Shown piece by piece: positions 12,020 through 23,375 of a DNA stretch of 64,000 nt. Source of the stretch: Fulvia fulva (Eukaryota > Ascomycota > Dothideomycetes > Mycosphaerellales > Mycosphaerellaceae); NCBI RefSeq assembly GCF_020509005.1, contig NC_063012.1:9424001-9488000 (forward strand), given 5' to 3'. The notes under the pieces were generated by a model. That model ran no database searches. It was not told where the DNA came from and saw only the letters and a list, made by a program, of their open reading frames with translations. Each line of letters starts with the position of its first letter. Within the stretch, counting starts at the first letter, position 1. The translations under genes were made by a program, and so were the position numbers.

Positions 12020-13511
12020 GGACCCATTACCTAAACAGATCGCTCAGGCTACACTACGAGTACGGTCAGGGAAGGCTGCTAGACTACCACCTACGCTGTA
12101 GTCTCATGGAAGCCAGGGCAGAAACATCGTCAGCGGTTGCGTCTGATCAATCTGGCTTCTGGTCGGAAAATCTAGCAGCATCCCGGGCTTACTGAAGGCG
12201 ATGTTACGACAGAAACATCTGTCCGGGCACTAGCTTGCTTGAACCACGAAGTGGATCCAAGTCACGGTCCACATAAGAGGGCTATCTGGCGAATAAGATT
12301 GTCTCGCTACTCAGCACTCTGTCTTGTTCTAAGCAGAGCGATTGTGCTCGAAGGGTTCCGGCATACCATTACATTACATTGCTTGGGCAGGGCATCATGC
12401 CGGCAAGGCGACAGCTCGACAATCCAGCGTGAATACTGATCGGAGGGGCGTCTCCAAGTCAAAAAAGACCGAAGGCCACGAAAAGTCTTCGGTAGCGATT
12501 GACTGATGTCGACACAGAAGCCCATCTTCACCAAGTCACGTGAAGTCGCGTGTCAACAAGTAAAGCGGTGGGCTTCACCTCTTTGCCATCCAAAGCAATG
12601 ATCACTGGTGAACCATGTCGAGATATCGAGCAACTAGGACGCGCAACCACAACGATCGCGTCCCACTACAGCTGGCACACTGGATAACACGGCAACGGTA
12701 GCGGGAAGCACGCGCACGCAGCACGATAACATCACGCGTGGCGCGTAAATTGTCGCACTATGCGACTTCGCGTTTCATGTTTTGAGAGGTGCACGCCAAC
12801 GGCAGGACAACACCGCAAGAAGCCCTTCAGCGTCGACCAAGTCGGAACTTCGTGGGACGCTGTGGAAAGAGTCTGCTTGTGCCGCGGACAGGAGTTGTGA
12901 AACTACTGAAGTGCTGATTTTCTAGCTGCCTCACTAGGTTCGTTGACACTTTGCAGGACGGTTTACTGTTTCATGCAGATCAAACAATGGCCACTGAGCG
13001 TGCAACACAGTGTGCCTCTACAGAAGGCCGGCCTTGAAAGCTTCTCCAAAGCTTATCCAACCCGCATGAAACATTGTCCACGGCTGCACACGAAGCCAGA
13101 GCGAATCAGCGTGCACAAGCTACAAAGACTCATTCACGCAATAGTCGTGCTTGGTGAACGTCAAGTTGACGAATTCGAATCGTCCTTGTCCCGGCTCATG
13201 GATCTCTGTTCACAATGCGTTATTGTTGTCTCACAATCAGATTGTGTTGTACAGTGAATGCGCGTTGTTGTATTCAGCGCCCCAGTCTACATAAATGTTC
13301 TTCAGTCGCGACACTTCTAGTTTCCCCTCATCCCTTCGATCATTACTGACCACACCACCGAGCATCTGCATATGCCCGGCTTCTACGCTCTTTGAAAACA
13401 CAAGCAACGAATCAGCAACAAACACTCTTCAGCAACATCAACTCTAGCCGGTCTAGAGTCGTCACCATACTCGGACAACCACAGACAGGCGTTCCTTCGA
13501 CAGCGAACAAC
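12020..13511. other. Intergenic, no gene recognised
   Basis: About 1.5 kb with only short, unsupported frames on both strands. The right end is the upstream region of the LPMO gene. Confidence 0.4.
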
Positions 13512-14693
13512 ATGGTCTTCAGCAGCATTCCATCGTTCGCATGCATTGCGCTGCTCTTCTCCACCACTGCTTTCTGCCACATGGTCATCAACTCTCCTGT
13601 ACCTTTCGGGCAGAAGACCCTCACAAACTCACCGCTTGCCTCTGACGGTTCTGACTTCCCCTGCAAACAAAGAAGCGGAGTCTACGACATCACAGCCATG
13701 AACCATATGGTTGTCGGTGAGCCGCAGGTCCTCAACTTCACGGGCGAAGCGTCACACGGTGGCGGTACCTGTCAGCTCGCCATTAGCCTGGACAAGGCTC
13801 CCACGAAAGAAAGCACATGGAAGCTCATCCAGGCCTTCGAAGGCGGCTGTCCGGTCAGTGCCGATGGTAATGCTGGCTCCCACCCTTTTACGTGGTCGAT
13901 TCCTGACTCCATACCATCAACGACTGTCACATTTGCCTGGATTTGGCATAATCGCATTGGCAACCGCGAAATCTACATGAACTGTGCCCCGATATCCGTT
14001 ACTGGGGGCTCAACTTCATCGGACAAATACGAGAGTCTACCAAATCCTTACTTCGTGAATATGGACGACACTTGCAAGAGTCAGGACTCAACTGACTTGA
14101 TCATTCCGTACCCGGGCGAGTATGTTCTCAAGGATTCCACCAACCTTAAATCCGCAACTGGTTCGGGCTGTGCTGCAAAGGCGGCTGCGCAAACGTCTGG
14201 TGTGAAGGGCTACAGCAGTGCTACATTAAATGATGGCGCAGCTTACAGCGCACCTGCCGAGACTAGTACGCCAGCAACGAGCAACGTCCAGACCATTTCG
14301 CCAGCATTGAGCGAGACACAGCCAACTTCGGCAGCAAGCTCTATTGTTGCATCCAGCACGAGCGCTCCGGGTTACACATCCGCCCCAACCTCATATCCCA
14401 CAATGACTGTGTCCTCTGGTCAAGGTGTGTTCGGCCCTGGATCTACAGCAGGGTCTGCCGCAGCGCCTATCGGAACTGGGTCCTCAAGCAGCTCTTCTGG
14501 AGCTTCCAGCGGATCCTGTGCGAGCGACGGCGAGCTCATTTGCAACGGTGCCAGCCAGTTCGGCATCTGCGGCCACGGCAAGGTTATCTACCAGGCTGTC
14601 GCCGCAGGGACGCAGTGCAAGAATAGCAGCATTCAGAAGCGATCTGACAGCAACGTCCACGTTCGACGACATGCACGCAACTATGGGGCTTAA
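13512..14693 (+). CDS. AA11-type lytic polysaccharide monooxygenase (chitin-active family), secreted
   Basis: Single exon, 393 residues. A signal peptide (residues 1-22, ending AFC) is followed directly by His23, so maturation exposes the N-terminal histidine needed for the copper histidine brace. The second ligand is His82 in EASHGGG. The strand-rich core shows the family segment TVTFAWIWHNRIGNREIYMN. A Ser/Thr/Ala-rich linker (about 240-345) leads to a cysteine-containing C-terminal module (CASDGELICNG...FGICGHGK...GTQC) of the kind that trails fungal AA11 enzymes. The family oxidatively cleaves chitin. The start at 13512 is chosen because it begins the signal peptide; the frame also opens upstream at 13392. 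Confidence 0.9.
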   Translation: MVFSSIPSFACIALLFSTTAFCHMVINSPVPFGQKTLTNSPLASDGSDFPCKQRSGVYDITAMNHMVVGEPQVLNFTGEASHGGGTCQLAISLDKAPTKESTWKLIQAFEGGCPVSADGNAGSHPFTWSIPDSIPSTTVTFAWIWHNRIGNREIYMNCAPISVTGGSTSSDKYESLPNPYFVNMDDTCKSQDSTDLIIPYPGEYVLKDSTNLKSATGSGCAAKAAAQTSGVKGYSSATLNDGAAYSAPAETSTPATSNVQTISPALSETQPTSAASSIVASSTSAPGYTSAPTSYPTMTVSSGQGVFGPGSTAGSAAAPIGTGSSSSSSGASSGSCASDGELICNGASQFGICGHGKVIYQAVAAGTQCKNSSIQKRSDSNVHVRRHARNYGA

Positions 14694-15287
14694 GCTCCTC
14701 TGATCGCACTGACGGCTAGTGTACATGACTGACGCATTGATGGAGCATTACGCATAGAATGAGCATTTTGCATTTGCACGGCGTTTGGTGTGGCCTTTGA
14801 GCCTGGAATATGGGTTGGGTAGCATGCAAGCATGCATATCGACAGATCGGGCATGGAAATAGGCGTTTTGGGAGTCTTTGATAGTAATGTAATGTCGCAA
14901 TTGCGACTTGGGATCACTTCTTGTTTCGATGTTGTCTTCTTGTCTGGTGTCTGCTGTGAACATGATGTCTCAGGCTTGCTGTTTTCGGAGCTAACCCTAA
15001 AACATAGACGGTGGGTCTGAGCTGCCAGATGCACGTCTTCCCTCCTCGCGACATTATTCGAGCTTCAAGCGTGTTCTGGATCGCATTGCATCCCCCTTCA
15101 CCACACTTTGCGCAGACCGGCTCATAGTGAAGGTCTAGCTCGGCGACCACAGAGCACTGCTTAGGCACACTGCGACCCCGATTCTGCCAACACCATCACC
15201 ACAACACGGCGCGATCTCCACCACCCACCACCACCAGCGGCAGACCCGCGCGGTCTTGCTTGCACCACTAGCACCAGCACCACCGCC
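14694..15287. other. Intergenic
   Basis: 3' region of the LPMO gene and upstream region of the SNF5-family gene. CACCACCA-type repeats lie just before the start codon (about 15210-15285). A 283-residue minus frame that overlaps from 15135 is a shadow of the SNF5 gene. Confidence 0.4.
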
Positions 15288-17670
15288 ATGTCCGCTGTCA
15301 ACTCGACCCGGGTCAACGCGCCGCAGGCCTTCGTGTCGAGCTTTGCGCCGCGCATCCGCACATATGGCAACTCGCTGTTGACTCCCGTCGTCCCACAAAC
15401 CATCCTCCCTCCCGTGCGCACCACCAAACGAGGCACCACCGCCATCAACTACGCCGAGGAGTTTGACGATGATAGCATTGACGAGTCGGACGGCCCTCGA
15501 CGCGCGACAGGCCTGCGCACGGCTCAGCAGCGGCGCGAACCAGACCCGCTGGCGGAGAAGGCCAAAGAGCTGGGCAAGGACATCTATGCGCCGGTCGATG
15601 TGCAGGGCATTTGGCGCGACTGGATGGGCAAGCCAAAGCGCATTCTGACAGAGCGACAGATGCACGTGCAGTCTGCTCTGCCCACCACCCTCATACCCAT
15701 CAAGATCGACCTTGAGGTCGCGCCCTTCAGGCCTGAAGCCGCGCTGCCTACGCCCAACAACGCCAAAGACTTTGGCATTGACGAGAACCTGCCCGCGTAC
15801 AAGGCCCCGGAGCCGACGCCGCCCTATCGACTCAAGGATCAGTTCCTCTGGAACCTCCACGAGGCACTGATCACGCCAGACATGTTCGCGAAGACTTTCG
15901 TGGACGAGCTGGACTTCCCGGTCATGAGAAAGCAAGCCATGATTGTGGAGATTGCACAGCAAATACGGCTGCAATTGGAGGAACATGCTGCGACTGCACT
16001 ACACCCGCTCTTCCAACCAGAGGCAGCTAACCCTGCACCGCCCACTACCAATGCTCCGACGCCGTCGTTGAGGCCTGCAATGTCACGAGAGCATTCGTCA
16101 ACACCTCTGCAAGCAGAAACACCAAACGGCGCCTTTCTGCAGCTGCCACTCACGAATGGCCACAATACATCGTCCGACCCTCCCAGTCCCATGGCCAACG
16201 GCCTATCGACCTCTGCTTTAGCTGTTACTGCGCAACCATTGCCCAAGGACCCTTCGGCATCGTCAGCTCTCAATCCACCGGACACGCATCGCTGCATTAT
16301 CACACTGTCAATCAACCATCAGAACAAGCTTTACACCGACAAATTCGAGTGGTCTCTGCTTCACCCTCCAGGATTCCCGGAAGTGTTTGCTAAGCAGACC
16401 TGTGCTGATCTTGGACTGCCCGGAGAGTGGGTTCCTAACATGGCCCATGCTATCTACGAGGCGAGCTTGCGATTGAAGAAGGACATGATTGACAATAATG
16501 GCACGTTGGCTGGGGTGGTCGGCAGTGGCGTCGACGGCTGGGGTGTGATCGAGAATGAGGCCTGCGAATATCATGGCACCGCAGAATCGGCACTTGGCGT
16601 TGGAGCGGGCTGGAGATTCGACGAGGACGGACTTGGCGTAGACTGGGAGCCAAAGCTTGAAGTATTGAGCAAAGACGAGATCGAGAGGCGAGAAGGAGAC
16701 CGTGAACGACAGATCAGACGACAACGGAGAGAAACGGCGCGCTTCACAACCAACTACTCGCTGCAAGCACAGAGCAGTGGTCTGGGAGACTATTTCTCTG
16801 GCGGGCTTGGAGCATCACAAACGAATGGCGGGGCGGACGATGAACGCATGGGTCGTGGGGAGCGGGCAAAGAAGAAGCGCCGCTTCAGAAGCTTGTCGCC
16901 TGCTGGACGGGAGACGCCAGAAGTCGCGGGCTTCGGCGGCACGACGAGTCAGTTGTCTGAAGGGGAGCGGCAATATTGGAGCTGTTCACACTGTTGCATT
17001 TGGGGTGCTGCCATCTGGGGAGTTCGCGATGGTCCTGCAGGGCCTCGAGTAAGTCATGTTGGAACCTCATACAAATTCAAATTGCTGACAACATTTACAG
17101 ACTCTCTGCAACAACTGTGGACTACTATACGAGCGTGACAAGCGACTGCCGCCTTGGAATCACCGCCTCTTCTACCACGAGAAGAATCAAGGATCTCGTG
17201 AAGCTCATATGCCGCAATTCGGACCAGGAGCAGCGGCGCCTCCGCCACGTCAATCGACACATCTTCAGTCAGACATTGCTTCATTCCCGACACTGACACC
17301 AACTCAGACGCCTCGATCACTGCGCGAGGATCTGAATCCTTCATCGCACTTGTACACTGGTGCCTCTTCGGGTGGCCAAGGTCAAATAAGTGCTTCAACC
17401 ATGGCCGATATTGTCAACTATGCAGAACCTGGCGAAGACCTCGACTGGACGAAGATCACTGAACCACGCGAACGGAAACGATTACAGAACATTATCAATG
17501 GACGAAAATACCGCGAGCGCAGACTGGCCGCGGAAGGGCATGGAGGCAGTGGCGGTAATTATCCCGGGGCGGCTGGCGTGGGAAGCTTCTTGAGCGCAGG
17601 ATATGGGCAGCGGCAGTCCACCTTGCAGCAAACACCATCGGCTATCAGCATCGACTCACCACAGAAGTGA
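15288..17670 (+). CDS. SNF5/Sfh1-family chromatin remodelling subunit with C-terminal GATA-type finger
   Basis: Exons 15288-17048 and 17101-17670 join at a 52-bp intron, giving 776 residues. The N-terminal FVSSFAPRIRTYGNSLLTP, TTKRGTTAINYAE and VQGIWRDWMGKPK are typical of the fungal Snf5/Sfh1 subunit of RSC or SWI/SNF. The SNF5 repeats lie at about 131-235 and 330-420 (FLWNLHEALITPDMFA; LHPPGFPEVFAKQTCADLGL). A GATA-type zinc finger follows with Cys566, Cys569, Cys590 and Cys593 (CX2CX20CX2C). The intron splits the finger between residues 587 and 588. This finger is a known extra of filamentous fungal orthologues. RSC (Sfh1) is favoured over SWI/SNF because the long low-complexity N-terminus of Snf5 is absent. 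Confidence 0.9.
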
Positions 17671-17960
17671 GCAACTGCTGCTCTATTTCGGATGACCTGT
17701 ATCACTATTGCACTTTAGCGTGGCGAAAGGGAGATTGCATGTGCGGCGATGAAATGATGAGAAGAGTATTCCGATCATGTCGTAACTACTACCATCGTCC
17801 AGCTGCGCACCCAGCTGACTTTGAAATAAAATAGCAATGCCAAAAGCAAGCGCTCGATCGCTAGCGGACCGCCAAATCCCAAACATGATGACACCATAGC
17901 TTCCACAAAATCTCCCTCGATGGACAACGCCCACATGCAATCACCGTCGCGTATCGTCCT

Positions 17961-18503
17961 TCACTCCTCCATGCTTTGGCCCGTGGCGACCTTCTTCATC
18001 TCCGGCTCGGCCACATCCTCGCCAGCATCCTCCGCCTTACGCTTCGCACCAGCGACAGCAGCCACAGAGCTCGGCACAGCGTTTCCCCCGACATTCACCT
18101 TCGGCTTGACTCCCACCGCTCCAACTACGTTCCGATCCCCGACAATCTCCAGACCACAGTTGATCGTCAGATTGACCTTCAGAGGCCGTCGTCGCGAGTC
18201 TCTCGCATTGGCGTTGGCGGCGTTGATCTGGTTGATGGCGTGGAGGAGGAGTGTGCTGAATTTGGTTGCGTCGGCCAGAGGGGTTGAGGAGGTGGGTACG
18301 AGGTTGTTGGAGCCGTGGATCCGGTGGGCGGAGTTGATGGTGAGCTTGACTGGTTCAGCTTCTTCCTCGTCTTGATCGTCGTCGTCGTCGTCAGAGTCCT
18401 CCATGTCTGATTCGGAGTAGGGAGGTGGTGCAGTTTCTGGGAGTTGATTGTTGCGGGCTCGCTCTCGGAGGAGTTTCTGGGTGAGGTGGGCGATGGAGTC
18501 CAT
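17961..18503 (-). CDS. Conserved acidic fungal protein of unknown function
   Basis: 180 residues from the ATG at 18503. An N-terminal amphipathic segment (MDSIAHLTQKLLRERARN) is followed by a strongly acidic run of about 20 residues (about 44-64). A conserved-looking core follows (VKLTINSAHRIHGSNNLVP; ATKFSTLLLHAINQIN; PLKVNLTINCGLEIVGDRN), then an Ala/Val-rich tail with a basic KRK and an EMKK motif. The frame extends upstream to 18689 without support. I recognise the core as a recurrent uncharacterised ascomycete protein but cannot name a function. Nuclear location is a guess from the acidic and basic patches. Confidence 0.65.
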   Translation of the reverse strand: MDSIAHLTQKLLRERARNNQLPETAPPPYSESDMEDSDDDDDDQDEEEAEPVKLTINSAHRIHGSNNLVPTSSTPLADATKFSTLLLHAINQINAANANARDSRRRPLKVNLTINCGLEIVGDRNVVGAVGVKPKVNVGGNAVPSSVAAVAGAKRKAEDAGEDVAEPEMKKVATGQSMEE

Positions 18504-19307
18504 TGTGCTGCACTTGTTGTGGTGAGGTGATCGGGTGCCGGGAGACCAGGAGGTGCAGCAGAGCTCGATGTCTGACTGGCTGCGGTGTCTTGAATAGGCA
18601 GTGGCACAGTGATGAGATGTGCCAAACGGAATTACTGAAGCCGGGTGATCGAAGTTCTCTACGCAGGGAAGCCGAGTATCTTGCCTCACAGGCGGAAGTT
18701 TGCTTCAGAAAGCAGACTGCGCGATAGTAGTGAACCTTCGTGAACTCGAAATGTGAATGTTGATGACAGAAGAGAAGTCAGCGGTGAGACGAAGAGAAGT
18801 TGCAGACTTATGAGTTGCAGCACGACAATTGGAAAATGTCAATAGTGGCAGGAGTGGTGCTGAAGCTTGAAAGTGCTATTGTCGCGTTTGCTATTGTAGA
18901 TTGAGGGTCGTGTCATGCATGCATGTGCCACAAACTGGCAGCCCACGGCAGTCACGCCCTGCGACGGAGGGGAACTTGCGGATTGCCCATTGGCAAGTCG
19001 CGCCCTCGCGCTGCCATACGAAGCCTGTGCTATACAGCAGCTGCTGGTGTATGGTGCAGGGCGCGTGTGGGTGCTTGACGACCGGGACAATCGCATCTTC
19101 AATTAGAGTTGCTATTGTCGAGGCAGGCCCGGGGAGGTTGGAGTCCGACAATGGGGAAGGAGCCCGGTTCGGCCAGAAAAGTGGAGCTCGCTTGGCGTCG
19201 GCTGCATAACCACACACCACATTGACAAGTGCAATGACGGATCGCCACTGCTCAGGCATCCGTGGGAGAAACAAGCTACAGCTATTGCCTCAAGTCTTGT
19301 GCTCTGA
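18504..19307. other. Intergenic, no gene recognised
   Basis: Upstream of the acidic protein and downstream of the royal-jelly-like gene. Short frames on both strands have no features worth calling. Confidence 0.4.
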
Positions 19308-20572
19308 CTATCTACGCTGCAGGCCCTCGTCCATCAATCCATACCCTGAACGAACGAAAGGGACCGCGACGTGCATCGGTGTTATTGTACTGCCTACCCG
19401 GTGACAATTCAGTTGGTTCGTACCGAAGTATAGCCATCCATCTTTGATCGCACCGGAGTCTGCATGTTGGATCATTCCATTTCGAACCAGCGTCTTCACA
19501 ACATAGTTCTCTGCTGGCACCAGACCGGAGCCACCTGGAGGAGTATCGTTCACCGTCTCCGTGACTTCCGACTGCTGAGTATCGACATAGTAGATCGCAT
19601 TCTGCTCCGAAGCGAAGATGTAGACACGTCCAAGATCATCTGCAGTGAAGCCTGCTTGCTCCGATGCGCACTGTCCCGGATCTTGGACAGCTGCAAGCAC
19701 GTCTGCGTCGGTGGCATTCGGATCAATGACAATGCTTTGAGGGACGTAATAGAATCTCCTGGAAGCGAGAACCCCCCAGTAGAAGTTTCCGCTTGCAAGT
19801 GCTATACCGTCAGCGCCTGTTGTGCAGAAGTTCCTCTGCGTCCCGTTCCAGCAATACACCAGTTCCCCATCGTACGAACCAACATAACCTTCATCAGCTC
19901 TGACCACGGAGGTGTTGAACAGTCGTCGTACGGTACTACCATCTTCTAGATTGACGGCCAGAATTGAGGAATTGTGGTAGACTCATCGGTGATGAAAGCG
20001 TAGCCATTGGTGCCCAGCGTGTTGTTGATCCGCACGTCGTTCGCATTCATACCATGCGCGAGCACATCCTGGCTTAAGATGTAGGTGCGGATGTGCTGGC
20101 CCGACTGGTTGAATGACATGATCTTCGCCCCTCCATAGAGAGCATCGCTACCTGGCTCAGCTGTATAAGGAATGCCGCTGTCCACCACCCAAAGCTGGCC
20201 TATGCTGTCCAGAACTATATTCTGCACGTTGACGAAACATGTTGAGGGGTCTTGGTCTTCTGTGCAGTTCTGAAACGCAGCATTTGGCCAAGGTTCCTCA
20301 TCATTGAAGGTTGTGCAGATCACCACGTTGTTGGGTGTCTGGCCTGAGTTACGAGGGTAGGTTAGGTATACTCTGTGGTCGTCGTCCACGGCCAGGCCAG
20401 TAGGCGCGTTCTGTGAGTCGTGCACCGCGTCGAGTGGGGGTCCTGTCACGCCATAGTCCTCTGGATATGCACCGTGATTGTAGCCAGGTCCAAACGGGCG
20501 AAATCCGGATGTGTCGAAGTATGCGAGAGCAGCCGGGACGAAGGAAAGGAGCGGATAGTGCGACAGCATCAC
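19308..20572 (-). pseudogene. Yellow/major-royal-jelly-type secreted protein, frame interrupted
   Basis: The ATG at 20572 starts a signal peptide (LSHYPLLSFVPAALA), followed by the beta-propeller repeats of the MRJP/yellow family (NAPTGLAVDDDHRVYLTYPR; IVLDSIGQLWVVDSG; ANDVRINNTLGTNGYAFITDE). That frame stops at 19946. The family match continues in another frame from about 19960 (ILAVNLEDGSTVRRLFN, YVGSYDGELVYCWNG, DGIALASGNFYWGVLASRRFYYV, GWLYFGTNQLN). Either a base is missing near 19960, or a 47-bp intron (19936-19982, weak donor GTCTAC) removes the break. A second oddity lies at the C-terminus: a GT-AG segment after 19397 precedes a VWIDGRGPA reading that resembles the family end but is out of phase. 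Decayed gene, sequence error or unusual introns remain open. Confidence 0.65.
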
Positions 20573-21500
20573 GATTTAACAGTGAGCCAGTTTTGAGCAC
20601 TTTTTGTACTGGTTGTGAAGTTGGAGATGACTACTTGGCTCGCATAAGATGTCAGGTACCAGAGCTTGGCCGGAACATGATGAGTAGCTCAGATTTGGGA
20701 GACTGCCAGGTTGCGGGGAACATGAAGTCTGTCTGCACGACTAGCTAGATAGTGACGTCTTATAGTGGGACTCGACTCCGAGGGCGGTCAGTCGAAGAGG
20801 TTGCCGCCGTGCTCTCGGAGAGAAGTAGCAGCGAGCGCTGCGATATAGACCCAGTACCTTGAAAACTTTTGATGCGTTCGAGGCGAGGCGCGGTAAAGTG
20901 CTTCCACTTCTTTAGTGATAGTTACGCTTTACTGCTGCTCCTGTAGTGGTCAAAAGATCGTCTGGCTCTTGCATAGTCAGCTGATGCCTTCGTCCATGGC
21001 CCTCGATCGGAGGGAGAAAGAGTACCATAGCTCCGGACATGCAAATCATTACGAGCCGACCGGTCTCAAACGTCATCTGATCCGTGCGAAAGTGGTATCA
21101 TAGGTAGGCACCGCAAAAGTACATTGGTGGAAGTGTTGGAAACCCGGATGAGCGTTGACATTGAAGGCATCCATCAGTATATGCAGGATGATTGTGCCTA
21201 AGTCGAGCGGGGATGCGCTGCAAGGCTATGCCGTCCCATGACGAGTTCAGTGCTGCACTGCTTAAGCAACAAGAGCTACACAGAGGGCACCGCGTGGTAC
21301 CTCGCGACTGGGATGAAAGAAGTTCGCTGGCCCCGTCGTAGCTTGATGAAGCCGCACTTGGTGCGTTCGAGCAAGGGTCGAACGCCATGATCCTGCACGA
21401 GTCCAGGTGCCTCTGAATCTCTCAGCAACGTGAGCCTGCTCTGATCCTGATGATGGTAGGTAGCAAGGCCGTCAGTCCGTGTGGACACCAGAGGCTTCGT
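20573..21500. other. Intergenic, no gene recognised
   Basis: About 0.9 kb. The minus-strand frame at 21098-21388 lacks homology-like features. Nothing else seen. Confidence 0.4.
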
Positions 21501-21968
21501 TCAGCCTCCATTCTTGAAAAGGGCTTCGATATGCTGCTGGCTGTTCTTGTAGGTTGTGTCAAGGTAGTGCAGCTTCTTCTCCAGGTTGGCAATCTCCGCT
21601 TTCACTTCCACTGCCTCCTTGGCCTGACGAGCCTTGACGTCTTCAGTAGAAGTCAGAACAAACCTGTAGACATTGTAAGCCGCGGCGACTCGTCATTGCT
21701 CTGAAATGTCCCACATTTTGCCGACTCCGTCATATACAGGAGTGTCCTTGGGCAAGGTATCGAGTTCGGTCGAGGATAACTGCAACATGCGATTTTCTCG
21801 AGTTTTGGCCGCAATCTGTGTCCGCACGATTCCAAGCTGCTGCTGCGCAAAGGCTGCTTTTTGCTCGATTTCCTGCAGTAACTGCACATCTGGTTAGATA
21901 GACGGCGACAAGGGGAGGACGACCCAATGCGGACGAACCTGCTGCAGCTTCTCGTTGGGAATAGCCAT
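21501..21968 (-). CDS. PFD1: Prefoldin subunit 1 (beta-type)
   Basis: Three exons (21939-21968, 21715-21881, 21501-21663) with introns of 57 and 51 bp give 119 residues, the usual size. The sequence is a beta-prefoldin: two long heptad helices flanking the hairpin core (LQEIEQKAAFAQQQL; RMLQLSSTELDTLP; YDGVGKMFVLT; VEVKAEIANLEKKLHYLD). Prefoldin is a jellyfish-shaped hexamer that passes nascent actin and tubulin to the CCT chaperonin. The second donor (GTGGGA) is weak, but the splice restores the invariant GKMF. Divergent from the ceramidase gene. Confidence 0.92.
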
Positions 21969-22262
21969 GACAGTGTGATGTTGAATGCACGAGCCGTCAA
22001 ACACTGCTGGACAGGAGAAGCTGCAAGATTATCCTCCGGTGTTGGGGTGCGCGGTATCACGTGATGACGTGTCGTGCACTTGCGGCTCCGATCGGATGTC
22101 GATCGCGCCTGCACCATGATTGTGTTGCTGACAAGGTTCTTGTCCGCTGCAATCTGCTGCTTGCTGCTTGTTGCTGCACTTAGCCACCAATTTCTGCACC
22201 TTGCGAGCGCACACTTCTCCCACTGTAGTAGCAGCTCACCGTGAGCTGTTCGAAGACTTGGC
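21969..22262. promoter_or_regulatory. Shared upstream region of PFD1 and ceramidase
   Basis: 294 bp between two divergent start codons, so both promoters overlap or lie back to back. It contains TCACGTGATGACGT at about 22058-22071, a palindromic CACGTG E-box next to a TGACGT-like half site, a plausible bZIP/bHLH site (inference). Confidence 0.4.
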
Positions 22263-23375
22263 ATGCCCTCATGGCTACCCTCCATCGCGTATCCGCCGGC
22301 GAGGGAGGACGGATACTGGACTCCGCATACTTCCACTATCGACTGGTGAGTAACATACATAAGCCTTTTTGAGCACCTCGGGCTCTCGAACGCTCTGGTC
22401 CCAACTTGGGTCCCCTAGGCTGACATAGCTTTAGGTGTGAAGAGAACTACTATGCAACAAAATACTCAGCCGAGATCGTCAACTCCATCACGAACCTGCT
22501 CTTCGTTTGGCTCGCAGTGGTCGGTATGCGAAGTTGCGCTCTCCATGGACACGACAAGATATTCTTCGTCACGTTCGCAGGATATCTTCTCACCGGCCTC
22601 GGGAGCTTCGCGTTTCACTCGACACTGAAGTATCCAATGCAATTGGTAGATGAGCTCTCGATGATCTACACGACATGTTTAATGACATGGGCATCACTCG
22701 CACATCGACGCTCCGGCACATTTCAGGTCGTCCTCGGCGTCCTGGTCTTCGCACTCGCTCTATTTATAACGTTGTACTACCACTACCTGCAAGATCCCTC
22801 TTTCCACCAGAATGCCTACGCGATTCTGACAGCGTTCGTACTGATTCGGTCCATGTGGATCATGGAAATGAACATACGACCGTATTTCCGCAACAGACAC
22901 GCCCTGCGCATGCCACCCGGAAATACCGCGGGCACAGAACATGATCGAGCTGAGCAGAAGAGGCAGGATGACCGAGACCGCTGGATCTTGGGTCAAATGT
23001 GGTTCTTGATCATAATGGGTATTCTGATTTTCCTCGGCGGATTTGGCATCTGGACGCTGGACAACGAGTATTGCTTGAAGGTCCGGCGGTGGAGACATGA
23101 TATCGGACTACCTTGGGGCGTGCTACTCGAAGGGCACGGGTGGTCAGTTCGCCCTTTGTCTACAGCCTCTGAAATCAGTACTGATGTTTGATAGGTGGCA
23201 TCTCATGACAGGTTTGGGTGCATACTTCTACATTGTTTGGGGAGTGTGGTTACGGCATTGTCTCGAAGGTCGGCAGGACGAATATGAGCTGTCATGGCCG
23301 AGCAAATTGACGTCCATACCACGTATCGTTCGGGCACGCACAACTTCCAATGGCTTCACCAAGAAGAGTAGCTAA
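22263..23375 (+). CDS. Alkaline ceramidase / dihydroceramidase
   Basis: Three exons (22263-22345, 22435-23142, 23195-23375) give 323 residues with seven predicted membrane helices. All signature residues of the CREST-superfamily ceramidases are visible with the spacing of human ACER3. Calcium-site Asp27, Trp28, Glu30, Asn32 and Glu41 are in DWCEENYYATKYSAE. Ser85 and zinc-ligand His89 are in GSFAFHST. Asp100 is in QLVDELS. His262 and His266 are in GHGWWH. The enzyme hydrolyses (dihydro/phyto)ceramide to long-chain base and fatty acid in ER/Golgi membranes; the yeast relatives are YPC1 and YDC1. A polar loop with acidic and basic residues lies between helices 5 and 6. Confidence 0.95.

Noticed and set aside
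15135..15986. 283-codon minus-strand frame
   Set aside because: Antisense to the well-supported SNF5 gene, no recognisable motif; shadow of high-GC codons.
21098..21388. Small cysteine-containing minus-strand protein
   Set aside because: No signal peptide, no plausible splicing or conserved-looking segment; composition fits random open frame.
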